DNA of 64,000 bases from Bacteroidaceae bacterium (GCA_017429945.1 JAFRNY010000018.1:1-64000); one strand, 5' to 3'; counted from the stretch's first letter, positions 7,955 through 16,491 are shown. Translations and numbers: made by a program. The notes: generated by a model not told the origin, from the sequence alone.

Positions 7955-9193
7955 ATGTTCAGTTTCTACGTCGCCCGCCGCTACCTCTTCTCGCGCAAGA
8001 GCCATAATACTATAAATATCATCTCAGGCATCTCGGCCTGCGGCGTCGCCGTGGCCACGATGGCTATGGTTGTGACACTTTCCGTGTTCAACGGCTTTCG
8101 CGAGTACGTGTCATCGTTCTTCACAGCCTTCGATCCTGAGCTGAAGGTCGTGCTCAAACAGGGCAAGACGGTCAGTTCCGACGACCCCGCGCTCACAGCC
8201 CTACGGACTGCCGACGAAGTGGAGGTCTACACCGAAGTGCTTGAAGAACAAGCCCTCATCGTGGGCAACGACCGCCAGTGGGTCGTCAACATAAAAGGCG
8301 TCGACGACAATTTCCGTGAGCAAGCCGACCTCGACAACATCCTCTACGGCGAGGGAGAGTTTGTTCTCCATGCCGATGTGCTCGAATATGGCATCATGGG
8401 AATACGGCTGGCACAGCAGTTGGGCCTCGGGGCGCGCTACGACGGCGCACTGCCCATCTACGCACCACGACGTGGCGAGCAAGTGAATATGGCCAACCCC
8501 ATGCAAAGTTTCACGAGCGACGAACTCTACTCGCCAGGCGTAGTCTTCTCAGTAAACCAGTCGCGCTACGACTCGCAGTACATCATCACGTCAATCGCCT
8601 TCGCACGACGCCTCTTCGACGCACAAGGACTGGTGAGCGCCGTGGAACTCAGGCTCAAGCCCGGCGTTAGCCAGAACAAAGCGAAGAAACGGATTCAAGC
8701 CCTCGTAGGCGAACGCTTCGATGTACAGAACCGCTACGAGCAACAGCATGACACCTTCCGCATAATGCAGGTGGAAAAATTCATCGCATACCTCTTCCTG
8801 TCGTTCATCCTCCTGGTGGCATCGTTCAACATCATCGGGTCGCTGTCGATGCTTATGATCGACAAGAAAGACAACGTGCAGACACTGCGAGCACTCGGTG
8901 CCGACGACCGCCAGATCTCACAAATATTCTTGCTCGAAGGATGGCTCATCTCTGGCATTGGCGCAGCTATGGGCATTGCCCAGGGACTGCTGCTCTGCTA
9001 TCTGCAGATGACCTTCGGCTTCGTGAAACTCGGTCACAGCGAAGGCTCCTACATCGTAGATGCCTACCCTGTCAGCGTACATGCCACCGACCTCCTCATC
9101 ATCTTTGCCACGGTGCTGGCCGTAGGGCTCGTAGCCGTATGGTTCCCAGTACGCCGAATGACACGCACGCTTCTCGGCCAGATTGAGAGCTGA
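7955..9193 (+). CDS. ABC transporter permease, LolC/LolE-like (FtsX/MacB fold)
   Basis: About 412 residues from the ATG at 7955 (MFSFYVARRYLFSRK), the canonical LolC/E opening. A first transmembrane helix follows (GISACGVAVATMAMVVTLSV), then a large periplasmic domain (about 50-270), then three membrane helices in the last 140 residues with IDKKDNVQTLRALGADDRQI between helices 2 and 3. This topology fits lipoprotein-releasing permeases working with a LolD-type ATPase, which is not in the window. The frame is open upstream to 7916, but that part is repeat sequence. Confidence 0.88.
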   Translation: MFSFYVARRYLFSRKSHNTINIISGISACGVAVATMAMVVTLSVFNGFREYVSSFFTAFDPELKVVLKQGKTVSSDDPALTALRTADEVEVYTEVLEEQALIVGNDRQWVVNIKGVDDNFREQADLDNILYGEGEFVLHADVLEYGIMGIRLAQQLGLGARYDGALPIYAPRRGEQVNMANPMQSFTSDELYSPGVVFSVNQSRYDSQYIITSIAFARRLFDAQGLVSAVELRLKPGVSQNKAKKRIQALVGERFDVQNRYEQQHDTFRIMQVEKFIAYLFLSFILLVASFNIIGSLSMLMIDKKDNVQTLRALGADDRQISQIFLLEGWLISGIGAAMGIAQGLLLCYLQMTFGFVKLGHSEGSYIVDAYPVSVHATDLLIIFATVLAVGLVAVWFPVRRMTRTLLGQIES

Positions 9194-9202
9194 ACGCGAC
9201 TG

Positions 9203-9949
9203 CTATTTGGCCGTTGCTACGCTGAAATCGCGCAGCATCAGAAACTCACTGCCATCAGTGCTCACTGCTATGCGGAACGTGGCCGTGCCTGCCTTCAGGC
9301 GAGAATCGGCCCTGAGCGTAGCTGTATATCGTATGGCATCGCCGTTGGGCAAAGCCTCAATGGTTGTGGAAGGCGAGATTTCGATGTGCTCATTACCCGA
9401 AAGCTCCTGTATGTAAGGCACTATGTCGCAGACGGTCTGACCCGAAGCGTTGGCCAGTTCGAACACAAGCGAACAGACCTCTCCGCGGTTGATGGCATCG
9501 TTGCCATCCTGTCCTACGAAGCGCAGGTTGTGCAACGTCAGAGGCGACCGCTCTGCCACCTCGTCAGAGCCATTCATAACGCTATAGCCATCTGTACTAC
9601 CCGAACGGTCTTGACCGACTACCATACGGCGCTCTGCACGCTGATGGCGCCTATCAGACCGTACATCACGCTGGCTGGCACGCTCCTCAGAGCGCTGCCT
9701 GCGCTCTCCGAGCGCAGCATCACGCCGGGCAGCCTCGCGTTGTGAACCTATGGCAGCACCGCCGGCGCCGCCGGCTACGAGGCCGACCATAGTGCCAATG
9801 TTGTGCCCGCGATAGCCTCCGAGCAATCCGCCCAGCGAGCCACCTAAGATTGAGCCCAACGATGCGCCGTTAATGGCCCCACTCTCTGTAGAAGAGCATG
9901 CTGTGAACAGGCAGGCCGCTGCCGTCACAATTATTAGAACCTTTTTCAT
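9203..9949 (-). CDS. glycine-zipper lipoprotein of unknown function
   Basis: About 248 residues from the ATG at 9949 (another ATG lies at 9955). The signal ends in the lipobox LFTACSS. Residues about 25-70 form a glycine-zipper membrane segment (SILGGSLGGLLGG, GLVAGGAGGAAIGS). A highly charged Arg-rich stretch (about 70-110) follows, and a C-terminal beta-rich domain holds NLRFVGQDGND and EHIEISPSTTIEAL. Not recognised as a named family beyond the glycine zipper. Convergent with the permease gene, nine bases away. A -7 box lies at 10003-10010. Confidence 0.8.
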   Translation of the reverse strand: MKKVLIIVTAAACLFTACSSTESGAINGASLGSILGGSLGGLLGGYRGHNIGTMVGLVAGGAGGAAIGSQREAARRDAALGERRQRSEERASQRDVRSDRRHQRAERRMVVGQDRSGSTDGYSVMNGSDEVAERSPLTLHNLRFVGQDGNDAINRGEVCSLVFELANASGQTVCDIVPYIQELSGNEHIEISPSTTIEALPNGDAIRYTATLRADSRLKAGTATFRIAVSTDGSEFLMLRDFSVATAK

Positions 9950-10002
9950 TTGCATTTCCGTTTTTTCTGATTAAACCACAAGTTATTATGGCTATGCGGG
10001 GG

Positions 10003-10010
10003 CAAAGGTA
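10003..10010 (-). promoter_or_regulatory. -7 box (TACCTTTG) of the glycine-zipper lipoprotein gene
   Basis: The minus strand reads TACCTTTG, 53 bp upstream of the start at 9949, an exact TAnnTTTG match in the divergent gap shared with the AraC gene. Confidence 0.55.
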
Positions 10011-10046
10011 GCGCCTTTTGGCGAAATAGAAGATACAAAATAGCCG

Positions 10047-10054
10047 TATCTTTG
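10047..10054 (+). promoter_or_regulatory. upstream -7 box (TATCTTTG) of the AraC-family gene
   Basis: Exact TAnnTTTG match 77 bp upstream of the AraC start. It is followed six bases later by an 18-bp perfect palindrome at 10060-10077, about where transcription from this box would begin. Confidence 0.5.
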
Positions 10055-10059
10055 TGCAA

Positions 10060-10077
10060 AATATCTTTAAAGATATT
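10060..10077. promoter_or_regulatory. perfect 18-bp palindrome, possible operator
   Basis: AATATCTTTAAAGATATT is its own reverse complement. It sits between two tandem -7 boxes (10047-10054 and 10117-10124) upstream of the AraC regulator gene. An autoregulatory operator is a reasonable guess, but it is AT-rich and could be chance. Confidence 0.4.
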
Positions 10078-10116
10078 AAAAAATGACCAAAAAACGCTGA
10101 AATTGAAAAAAAATAG

Positions 10117-10124
10117 TACTTTTG
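10117..10124 (+). promoter_or_regulatory. proximal -7 box (TACTTTTG) of the AraC-family gene
   Basis: Exact TAnnTTTG match ending only seven bases before the ATG at 10132. If used, the transcript would be leaderless or nearly so, unless translation begins downstream. Confidence 0.5.
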
Positions 10125-10131
10125 TAGCCGT

Positions 10132-11022
10132 ATGAGTAGACTATTACCTTTTGAATTTCTCAGTGTTGAGAACGCCGTGTCGCTTATTAAGTCGCGCGGC
10201 AGCGTACTTAACCTCATGGATGAGTGCGGCTTCTTCTTGTGTCAACGTGGCACCATCGACGTCAGTATCGATGACAAAACCTATCTTATGCAGGAGGGCT
10301 ACATATATTATTACTTGCCTTCCACATACGTGAGCATCCTCAATTCTTCGCCAGACCTCGAGGGCATATTGGTGAAATGCAACGTCGACTTCGTCATGCC
10401 GCTGACGCAGCACATGGTCGACAGCGGCCACTACTTTGCGCTCAGGGCAAACCCATGCATACAGCTTAACGAGCGACAGCGCACTTCCATAGAGTCGCTT
10501 ACAAGCCTCTTGCGCACGCATAGAGCCAACGTCACCGTAGGCGGCCCGAACCCTGGCGTAGAATATCTCCACCGCGAGCTCATCATCAGCCTGGCACAAA
10601 GCCTCTTCTACGAGATTATGTACGTCTACAGCAGCAGCCAACCTGTAAGCACACAGGTACATACCGCACGCGACAACGTCTTCCAGAAGTTCCTAACCTC
10701 GCTTTTCCGCAACTTCAAGACTGAGCGCGAAGTCAATTTCTATGCCGAAGAACTCTCGCTGACACCGCGCTATTTCTCAAGCATCATAAAAGACAGGAGC
10801 GGACATTCGGCCCTGCAATGGATTGTGCAGATGGTGATCTCATCAGCAAAGCAGGAACTTATCAACACCGACAAGTCGATTAAAGAAATCTCTGAGGAAT
10901 TCCATTTCCCGACCCAGAGTTTCTTTGGAAAATATTTCAAGCAATATGTAGGAGTATCGCCTAAAGCCTTCCGCAAACAGCAAAGAGCTGGCTTGTCTGT
11001 CGACTTGGACTCTGATGAGTAA
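10132..11022 (+). CDS. AraC-family transcriptional regulator
   Basis: 296 residues. The N-terminal half (about 20-140) looks like a cupin-type sensing domain (GFFLCQRGTIDVSIDDKTYLMQEGYIYYYLP). The C-terminal 100 residues form the double HTH of AraC/XylS proteins, with LTPRYFSSIIKDRSGHSALQ in the first and FPTQSFFGKYFKQYVGVSPKAFR in the second, the usual family signature. It stands alone between a divergent lipoprotein gene and argR, so targets are unclear. It is not obviously tied to arginine synthesis. The very short distance from the proximal -7 box is unusual. Confidence 0.92.
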   Translation: MSRLLPFEFLSVENAVSLIKSRGSVLNLMDECGFFLCQRGTIDVSIDDKTYLMQEGYIYYYLPSTYVSILNSSPDLEGILVKCNVDFVMPLTQHMVDSGHYFALRANPCIQLNERQRTSIESLTSLLRTHRANVTVGGPNPGVEYLHRELIISLAQSLFYEIMYVYSSSQPVSTQVHTARDNVFQKFLTSLFRNFKTEREVNFYAEELSLTPRYFSSIIKDRSGHSALQWIVQMVISSAKQELINTDKSIKEISEEFHFPTQSFFGKYFKQYVGVSPKAFRKQQRAGLSVDLDSDE

Positions 11023-11063
11023 AACTTGATAAATATTCATTATTTCGCACTTTATTAATAAAT

Positions 11064-11121
11064 AATCGCTGCAAAGTGATATGCATTTGGAAAATTATGC
11101 ATACCTTTGCAGCGATTTTTT
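11064..11121 (+). terminator. long hairpin with T tail between the AraC gene and argR, overlapping an argR -7 box
   Basis: Arms AATCGCTGCAAAG (11064-11076) and CTTTGCAGCGATT (11105-11117) are perfectly complementary. Inside, TATGCAT (11080-11086) pairs with ATGCATA (11097-11103) around a 10-nt loop, and a run of six Ts (11116-11121) follows. It could terminate AraC transcription or act as an attenuator. The right arm also contains TACCTTTG (11102-11109), an exact -7 box for argR, so the dyad may instead be a regulator-binding site over the promoter. Confidence 0.7.
11102..11109 (+). promoter_or_regulatory. -7 box (TACCTTTG) of argR
   Basis: Exact TAnnTTTG match 41 bp upstream of the argR start and embedded in the right arm of the dyad at 11064-11117. 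ArgR-family proteins usually bind AT-rich palindromes over their own promoter; the inner TATGCAT repeats are candidate half-sites. Confidence 0.55.
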
Positions 11122-11150
11122 AATATTTATACACTCTAAGATTCACCTTC

Positions 11151-11627
11151 ATGGGCAAAGAGACGCGACTTGAAGTCGTAAAAATGATAATCTCCAGCCA
11201 AGAGATAGCCACGCAGGAAGAGCTCATCGCCGAGTTGGCCAAGGCGGGATTCCCCTCCACGCAAGGCACCGTCTCGCGCGACCTGCGCCAACTGCGCATA
11301 GGCAAAGGCATCAACGAAGCCGGGCACCTCGTGTACATGCTACCCGAGCAGCGACGCTTCCAACGCGTGAGCGACACACACATGACCGTGCAGCAGATGA
11401 ACCGTCTCGGCGCACTTGCCGTGAAATTCAGCCAGAACATTGCAGTCATACACACGCCGCCAGGACATGCCTCACATGTGGCCTACGACATCGACAACGC
11501 ACACATCCCAGAAGTCATCGGCACCATAGCCGGCGACGACACGATATTCATCGTACTGGCTGAAGGTGCCGAGCGACCCGCCGTGCTCGACAGCATCTCG
11601 CAAGTAGTACCTACAACTCAAGAATAA
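11151..11627 (+). CDS. argR: arginine repressor
   Basis: 158 residues, full length for ArgR. The N-terminal winged HTH (about 8-70) has IATQEELIAELAKAG and the recognition segment STQGTVSRDLRQLRIGKG. The C-terminal hexamerisation and arginine-binding domain (about 85-155) has the signature GTIAGDDTIFIVLAEG. It heads the arginine gene region and lies 13 bases before the acyltransferase gene, so it probably represses this operon, and itself, when arginine is plentiful. Confidence 0.96.
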   Translation: MGKETRLEVVKMIISSQEIATQEELIAELAKAGFPSTQGTVSRDLRQLRIGKGINEAGHLVYMLPEQRRFQRVSDTHMTVQQMNRLGALAVKFSQNIAVIHTPPGHASHVAYDIDNAHIPEVIGTIAGDDTIFIVLAEGAERPAVLDSISQVVPTTQE

Positions 11628-11640
11628 CCAACACAACACA

Positions 11641-12300
11641 ATGGACACAAATAATATCAACTCAGACAACATCCAGATTCTTGTAGCCGACGAATCGCAC
11701 GAGCGCTACGTCGACACCATCCTCAAGACCATAGAGGATGCAGCAAAGGTGCGCGGCACAGGCATAGCCAAGCGCACGCATGAGTACGTTGCGACAAAGA
11801 TGCGCGAGGCAAAGGCCGTAATAGCCCTGGCACCGCAGGCCGACGGCCAGGACGCCGAGTTTGCCGGATTCAGCTACATCGAGACCTGGGGCAACAAACA
11901 GTATGTCACCACATCCGGACTAATCGTCAACCCTAAGTACCGAGGCCTTGGCATCGCCAAGAAGATCAAGGACATGACCTTCTCGCTGGCACGCATACGC
12001 TGGCCCCACGCCAAGATTTTCTCGCTCACCAGCGGAAAGGCTGTCATGAAGATGAATACTCAGTTGGGCTACCTGCCCGTGACGTTCGACGACTTGACCG
12101 ACGACGAGGCCTTCTGGAAAGGATGCGAAGGATGCGTCAATATCGACGTGCTGCGTGAGCGAAACCGCAAATTCTGCATCTGCACCGCCATGCTCTTCGA
12201 CCCCGAGGAGCACCTGCCGGCCAAGATTCCGCAAAGCGTGATCGACCGCATCAACCGCCTCGAAGGACGCGTCACCAACAGCCAAGAGTTGCGTGACTGA
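11641..12300 (+). CDS. GNAT acyltransferase, candidate N-acyl(succinyl)glutamate synthase
   Basis: 219 residues. The GNAT acetyl-CoA-binding core is visible at about 75-125 (FAGFSYIETWGNKQYVTTSGLIVN, then YRGLGIAKKIKDM, the Q/RxxGxG/A-type pyrophosphate loop). No classical argA or argJ is in the window, and this gene lies between argR and argG. In Bacteroides the equivalent gene is thought to make the N-acylated glutamate that starts arginine synthesis, using succinyl-CoA. The GNAT fold is seen; the substrate is inferred from gene order and from argF' downstream. The C-terminal third has several cysteines (CEGCVN, FCICTAM). Confidence 0.82.
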   Translation: MDTNNINSDNIQILVADESHERYVDTILKTIEDAAKVRGTGIAKRTHEYVATKMREAKAVIALAPQADGQDAEFAGFSYIETWGNKQYVTTSGLIVNPKYRGLGIAKKIKDMTFSLARIRWPHAKIFSLTSGKAVMKMNTQLGYLPVTFDDLTDDEAFWKGCEGCVNIDVLRERNRKFCICTAMLFDPEEHLPAKIPQSVIDRINRLEGRVTNSQELRD

Positions 12301-12355
12301 CGCTGAATCTACGGATTTTATTTACACAACGTAAAACAATTAGAAAAGAAATACA

Positions 12356-13564
12356 ATGGAAAAGAAAAAGAAGGTCGTCGTCGCCTTTTCTGGCGGCTTA
12401 GACACGAGCTACACTGTGATGTATCTCGCCAAGGAAATGGGTTACGAAGTACACGCCGCATGTGCCAACACGGGCGGCTTCAGCGCCGAACAGCTGCGCA
12501 CCAACGAGGAGAACGCCTATAAGTTGGGCGCCACGAAGTACGTCACGCTCGACGTGACGCAGGAGTACTACGCCAAGTCGCTCAAGTACATGATCTTCGG
12601 CAACGTCATGCGCAACAACTGCTACCCCATCTCGGTAAGCTCGGAACGTATCTTCCAGGCCATAGCCATCGCACGCTATGCCCGCGAGATCGGTGCCGAC
12701 GCCATCGCCCACGGCAGCACCGGAGCCGGCAACGACCAGATACGCTTCGACATGACCTTCCTCGTCATGGCCCCCGGCGTGGAGATCATCACCCTAACGC
12801 GCGACAAGAAGCTCACACGCAAAGAGGAGGTCGACTACCTCAACGCACACGGCTTCGAGGCAGACTTCGCCAAGCTCAAGTACTCGTACAACGTAGGCAT
12901 CTGGGGCACCAGCATCTGCGGCGGCGAGTTGCTCGACCAGACCCAAGGGCTGCCTGAGGAGGCTTACCTCAAGCACGTCACAGCCCAGGAGCCTGAAGCC
13001 TTGCTGAAGATTGAGTTCGAGCGTGGCGAGATCGTCGGCGTCAACGGCGAGCACTTCGACGACCGCATCAAGGCCATACAGCGCATCGAGGAGATCGGCG
13101 CCAGCTACGCCATCGGCCGCGACGCCAACGTCGGCGACACCATCGTCGGCATCAAGGGCCGCGTAGGCTTCGAGGCCGCTGCGCCCAAGCTCATCATCGA
13201 GGCACACCGCCTATTGGAGAAGTCGACCCTCTCGAAATGGCAGCAGTACTGGAAGGACCAGCTCGGCAACTGGTACGGCATGTTCCTCCACGAGAGCCAG
13301 TATCTCGAGCCTGTCATGCCCGACCTCGAGGCCTTCCTCACCTCCTCGCAGCGCAACGTCACCGGCACAGCCATACTCCGTCTGCGCCCCTACAGCTTCG
13401 AGACCGTAGGTGTGGACAGCCCCAACGACCTCACCAAGAGCAAGCTCGGCGAGTACGGCGAGACGCAGACGGGCTGGACAGCCGACGAGGCCAAGGGCTT
13501 CATCAAAGTTCTCTCAACGCCCCTCCGCGTGTACTACGGCATACATAAAGACGAAGAGAGATGA
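12356..13564 (+). CDS. argG: argininosuccinate synthase
   Basis: 402 residues, the usual length. It condenses citrulline and aspartate with ATP to argininosuccinate. The PP-loop VVVAFSGGLDTSYTVMYL opens the protein. Later come AHGSTGAGNDQIRF for substrate binding and the C-terminal segments PDLEAFLTSSQ and YGETQTGWTADEAKGF. The stop overlaps the argC start (ATGA at 13561-13564), indicating translational coupling. Partner steps argB, argE/dapE-like deacylase and argH are not in this window. Confidence 0.97.
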   Translation: MEKKKKVVVAFSGGLDTSYTVMYLAKEMGYEVHAACANTGGFSAEQLRTNEENAYKLGATKYVTLDVTQEYYAKSLKYMIFGNVMRNNCYPISVSSERIFQAIAIARYAREIGADAIAHGSTGAGNDQIRFDMTFLVMAPGVEIITLTRDKKLTRKEEVDYLNAHGFEADFAKLKYSYNVGIWGTSICGGELLDQTQGLPEEAYLKHVTAQEPEALLKIEFERGEIVGVNGEHFDDRIKAIQRIEEIGASYAIGRDANVGDTIVGIKGRVGFEAAAPKLIIEAHRLLEKSTLSKWQQYWKDQLGNWYGMFLHESQYLEPVMPDLEAFLTSSQRNVTGTAILRLRPYSFETVGVDSPNDLTKSKLGEYGETQTGWTADEAKGFIKVLSTPLRVYYGIHKDEER

Positions 13565-14535
13565 TTAAGGTAGGTATCATCGGTGGCGCAGGCTATACTG
13601 CGGGCGAGCTCATTCGCCTCTTGCTGCACCACCCCGAGGCTGAGATTGCCTTCGTACACAGCACCAGCAACGCCAAGGCCTTGCTGACCGACGTCCACGA
13701 GGGTCTGTTGGGCGAGACCGACATGAAGTTCACCTCGCGCATGGCATTGAAGAGCATCGACGTGCTCTTCCTCTGCATGGGCCACGGCAAGAGCGCTGAG
13801 TTCCTGGCCGAGCATGCCGTGCCCGCCAGCGTCAAGATCATCGACCTGGCACAGGACTTCCGCATCGCGGCGCCCGACCACGACTACGTCTACGGCCTGC
13901 CGGAAATCAACCGGGAACGCATTCAAAAGGCCCACCACATCGCCAACCCCGGCTGCTTCGCCACAGCCATACAGCTGGGCCTGCTGCCCTTGGCCGCCAA
14001 CTGGCTGCTGCACTCCGACGTCATGGTCAATGCCATCACAGGCTCGACCGGCGCCGGCGTCAAGCCGGGCCCCACGACCCACTTCTCATGGCGCATGGGC
14101 AATATGAGCATCTACAAGCCCTTCCGCCACCAGCACATCGCCGAGATACGCCAGTCGCTGGCACAGCTGCAGCCCGGCTTCGATGCCGCCATCGACTTCA
14201 TCCCCTATCGCGGCGATTTCGCACGCGGCATCTTCTGCACCGAAGTCGTACGCATCGACCCCTCGCTCAGCGAGGCCGACATCGTGAAGCTCTACCGTCA
14301 GTTCTACGAGACGGCAGCCTTCACGCACTACGTCGACCGCGACATCGACCTCAAGCAAGTCGTCAACACCAACAAGGCCCTCGTCCACGTTGAGAAGATC
14401 GACGACAAGCTGCTCATCACCTCCGTCATCGACAACCTGCTCAAAGGCGCCAGCGGACAAGCCGTACAGAACATGAACCTCATGTTCGGCATCGACGAGC
14501 ATGCCGGGCTCGACCTCAAGCCCTCTGCCTTCTAA
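13561..14535 (+). CDS. argC: N-acyl-gamma-glutamyl-phosphate reductase
   Basis: 324 residues. NADPH-dependent reduction of N-acylglutamyl phosphate to the semialdehyde. The Rossmann motif IGGAGYTAGELIRLL is at the N-terminus, and the catalytic cysteine lies in NPGCFATAIQLGLLPL. Further family segments are GSTGAGVKPG and ASGQAVQNMNLMFG at the end. In Bacteroides the acyl group is likely succinyl rather than acetyl, consistent with argF' in this region. Overlaps argG by four bases. Confidence 0.97.
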   Translation: MIKVGIIGGAGYTAGELIRLLLHHPEAEIAFVHSTSNAKALLTDVHEGLLGETDMKFTSRMALKSIDVLFLCMGHGKSAEFLAEHAVPASVKIIDLAQDFRIAAPDHDYVYGLPEINRERIQKAHHIANPGCFATAIQLGLLPLAANWLLHSDVMVNAITGSTGAGVKPGPTTHFSWRMGNMSIYKPFRHQHIAEIRQSLAQLQPGFDAAIDFIPYRGDFARGIFCTEVVRIDPSLSEADIVKLYRQFYETAAFTHYVDRDIDLKQVVNTNKALVHVEKIDDKLLITSVIDNLLKGASGQAVQNMNLMFGIDEHAGLDLKPSAF

Positions 14536-14580
14536 ACTAACATCTGCTTTCAAATCTTTAAACCTTTAACAACAAATCTC

Positions 14581-15303
14581 ATGCTAAAAAAAATCATTTG
14601 CTCCGCACTCATCGCCATGTGTGCCATCGGAGCGCAGGCTCAAAACGATTGGGCCTATTTCGGGCGCTACCACGCCGACAATCAGACCGTGAAGACTCTC
14701 CCGCAGGAGAAACGTAAGGTGGTATTCATCGGGAACAGCATCACCGACAACTGGTACAGCCGCCATGGAGAATTCTTCCGCGACAACGGCTACATAGGCC
14801 GAGGAATCAGCGGGCAGACCACCTACCAGATGGTGCTCCGCTTCTACGAGGACGTGGTCAACCTGCACCCTAAAGCCGTGGTTATCAACGGCGGCACCAA
14901 CGATATCGCCCTGAACAACCACCCCTACGTCGAGGATCGCACATTCCATAACATCACCATCATGGCGCAGATTGCCAAGCAGAACAAGATCAAGGTCATC
15001 CTTACCTCCATCACGCCTTGTGAAAAATATGGCTGGCGCCCTGAAGTGACAGATGCCATTGAAAAGATCAGAAGCATCAACGCACGCATCAAGGAATATG
15101 CCCGAAAGAACAAGTTCCAGTACGTCGACTACTACTCTGCAATGGTCGAAGTTGATGCCAACGGGAACGCCACAGGCAGAATGCGCCCAGGCATCTCTGA
15201 CAAGAGAAGCGACGGCACCGACGAGGGCTGCCACCCCAACCTGGCCGGCTACGCCATCATGGAGCCCCTCGTGCAGAGCGCTATCAAGAAAGTTGCAAAA
15301 TAA
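14581..15303 (+). CDS. secreted SGNH/GDSL hydrolase
   Basis: 240 residues with a signal peptide (MLKKIICSALIAMCAIGAQAQ). The SGNH blocks are clear: VFIGNSITDNW (catalytic Ser near residue 53), GISGQTTYQM, INGGTNDIALNN and the Asp/His block DEGCHPNLAGYAIM. Relatives are lipases or carbohydrate O-acetylesterases (PAF-acetylhydrolase type) that remove acetyl groups from glycans in the periplasm. It sits between argC and argD but has no obvious part in arginine synthesis. Exact substrate unknown. Confidence 0.9.
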   Translation: MLKKIICSALIAMCAIGAQAQNDWAYFGRYHADNQTVKTLPQEKRKVVFIGNSITDNWYSRHGEFFRDNGYIGRGISGQTTYQMVLRFYEDVVNLHPKAVVINGGTNDIALNNHPYVEDRTFHNITIMAQIAKQNKIKVILTSITPCEKYGWRPEVTDAIEKIRSINARIKEYARKNKFQYVDYYSAMVEVDANGNATGRMRPGISDKRSDGTDEGCHPNLAGYAIMEPLVQSAIKKVAK

Positions 15304-15344
15304 ACTAAGGCTTGATAAATGTTACACTAAAAAAACATTCTGCT

Positions 15345-16214
15345 ATGAAACACGTATTCATGCTTGTGGCGGCATGCTTCATGAGCCTTTGCACTACTGC
15401 CCAGGAGCTCACCGTAGGCAGCTACAACATACGCTATAAGAACAAGGCCGACAGCATCGACGGCAACGGCTGGGCACGGCGCTGCACTAGTATGTGCAAC
15501 CAGATAGCCTGGGAGCGCCCCGACATCTTCGGAGCACAGGAGGTACTACACCCGCAGCTCCTCGACCTCGAGCGCGAGCTGCCTGCCTACCGATGGATAG
15601 GCGTTGGGCGCGACGATGGTAAGCAAGCCGGCGAATATGCCGCTATATTCTACAACCCTGACCGCTTGGAACTTATCGACAAGGGGAACTTCTGGCTCAG
15701 CCAGACGCCCGACCGTCCTGGCCTCGGGTGGGATGCCGCCTGCGTGCGCATCTGCTCATGGGGACATTTCCGCGACCGCTTCTCGAAGAAAGAATTCTTC
15801 TTCCTGAACCTCCACATGGACCACGTGGGCGTCAAGGCGCGCGCCGAGTCGGCTAAACTCGTCATGCAACGCATCACACAGATGACCGACGGCGGCAAGA
15901 AGCTCGCCGTGCTCACCGGCGACTTCAACGTGCCGCAGACCAACGAGCTCTACAGCCTCTTCACTAACTCCGGAGTACTTAAGGACTGCTACGCCAGCGC
16001 CGCACGACGATTCGCCGAGAACGGCACCTACAATGCCTACGACTTCCTGTCATGGACCAACAATCGCATCGACCATATCTTCGTGACGCCCACTACGCAG
16101 GTCAACGCCTATGCCATCCTCACCGACGGCTACTGGCGCGAGGACAAAGATGGCCGTATGACACGGCACAATATTTCCGACCACTACCCCGTCTTCGCGC
16201 GCATAAGCTTCTGA
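15345..16214 (+). CDS. secreted endonuclease/exonuclease/phosphatase-fold protein
   Basis: About 289 residues from the ATG at 15345, which begins a signal peptide (MKHVFMLVAACFMSLCTTAQ). A TTG-initiated frame opens at 15312 but would bury the signal. The EEP fold (exonuclease III/DNase I/sphingomyelinase superfamily) is shown by VGSYNIRYKN, GAQEVL, NLHMDHVG, LTGDFNVPQTNE, RIDHIFVT and the C-terminal ISDHYPVFARI. Metal-dependent phosphodiesterase or phosphatase, probably periplasmic; substrate unknown. Pairs with the SGNH hydrolase gene and separates argC from argD. Confidence 0.88.
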   Translation: MKHVFMLVAACFMSLCTTAQELTVGSYNIRYKNKADSIDGNGWARRCTSMCNQIAWERPDIFGAQEVLHPQLLDLERELPAYRWIGVGRDDGKQAGEYAAIFYNPDRLELIDKGNFWLSQTPDRPGLGWDAACVRICSWGHFRDRFSKKEFFFLNLHMDHVGVKARAESAKLVMQRITQMTDGGKKLAVLTGDFNVPQTNELYSLFTNSGVLKDCYASAARRFAENGTYNAYDFLSWTNNRIDHIFVTPTTQVNAYAILTDGYWREDKDGRMTRHNISDHYPVFARISF

Positions 16215-16244
16215 CGGCTGATGAGACAATAGTAAGACTAAGAA

Positions 16245-16304
16245 ATACGGCTGGTCGCATACGCCTGTCTCACCGGTGAGACAGGCCCATTCGACCGGTC
16301 GTAT
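16245..16304. repeat. 60-bp symmetric dyad between the EEP gene and argD
   Basis: A 24-bp perfect palindrome (16263-16286, half-site GCCTGTCTCACC) is flanked symmetrically by a second pair of 13-nt arms (16245-16257 and 16292-16304) matching at 11 positions. Both share the same centre. No T run follows, so it is not a standard terminator. The rest of the 16215-16533 gap holds only the argD promoter. Confidence 0.8.
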
Positions 16305-16483
16305 CTCGTCATACATGCAGTGACATACGCACTCACATACGGGCATACGCGCTGACACGCCACAGAGCCTCTTCTGCCACAAATGCAGTCCTGAAACTTA
16401 CACTATGAACGAAATATATCAATATTTCGCCCACTTTCATAATTGTTCGCAGTCGAAAACTACAATTTGTAATAATTATAACC

Positions 16484-16491
16484 TATCTTTG
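16484..16491 (+). promoter_or_regulatory. -7 box (TATCTTTG) of argD
   Basis: Exact TAnnTTTG match 42 bp upstream of the argD start. It suggests that argD and the genes after it have their own promoter, separate from argR-argC. Confidence 0.6.
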
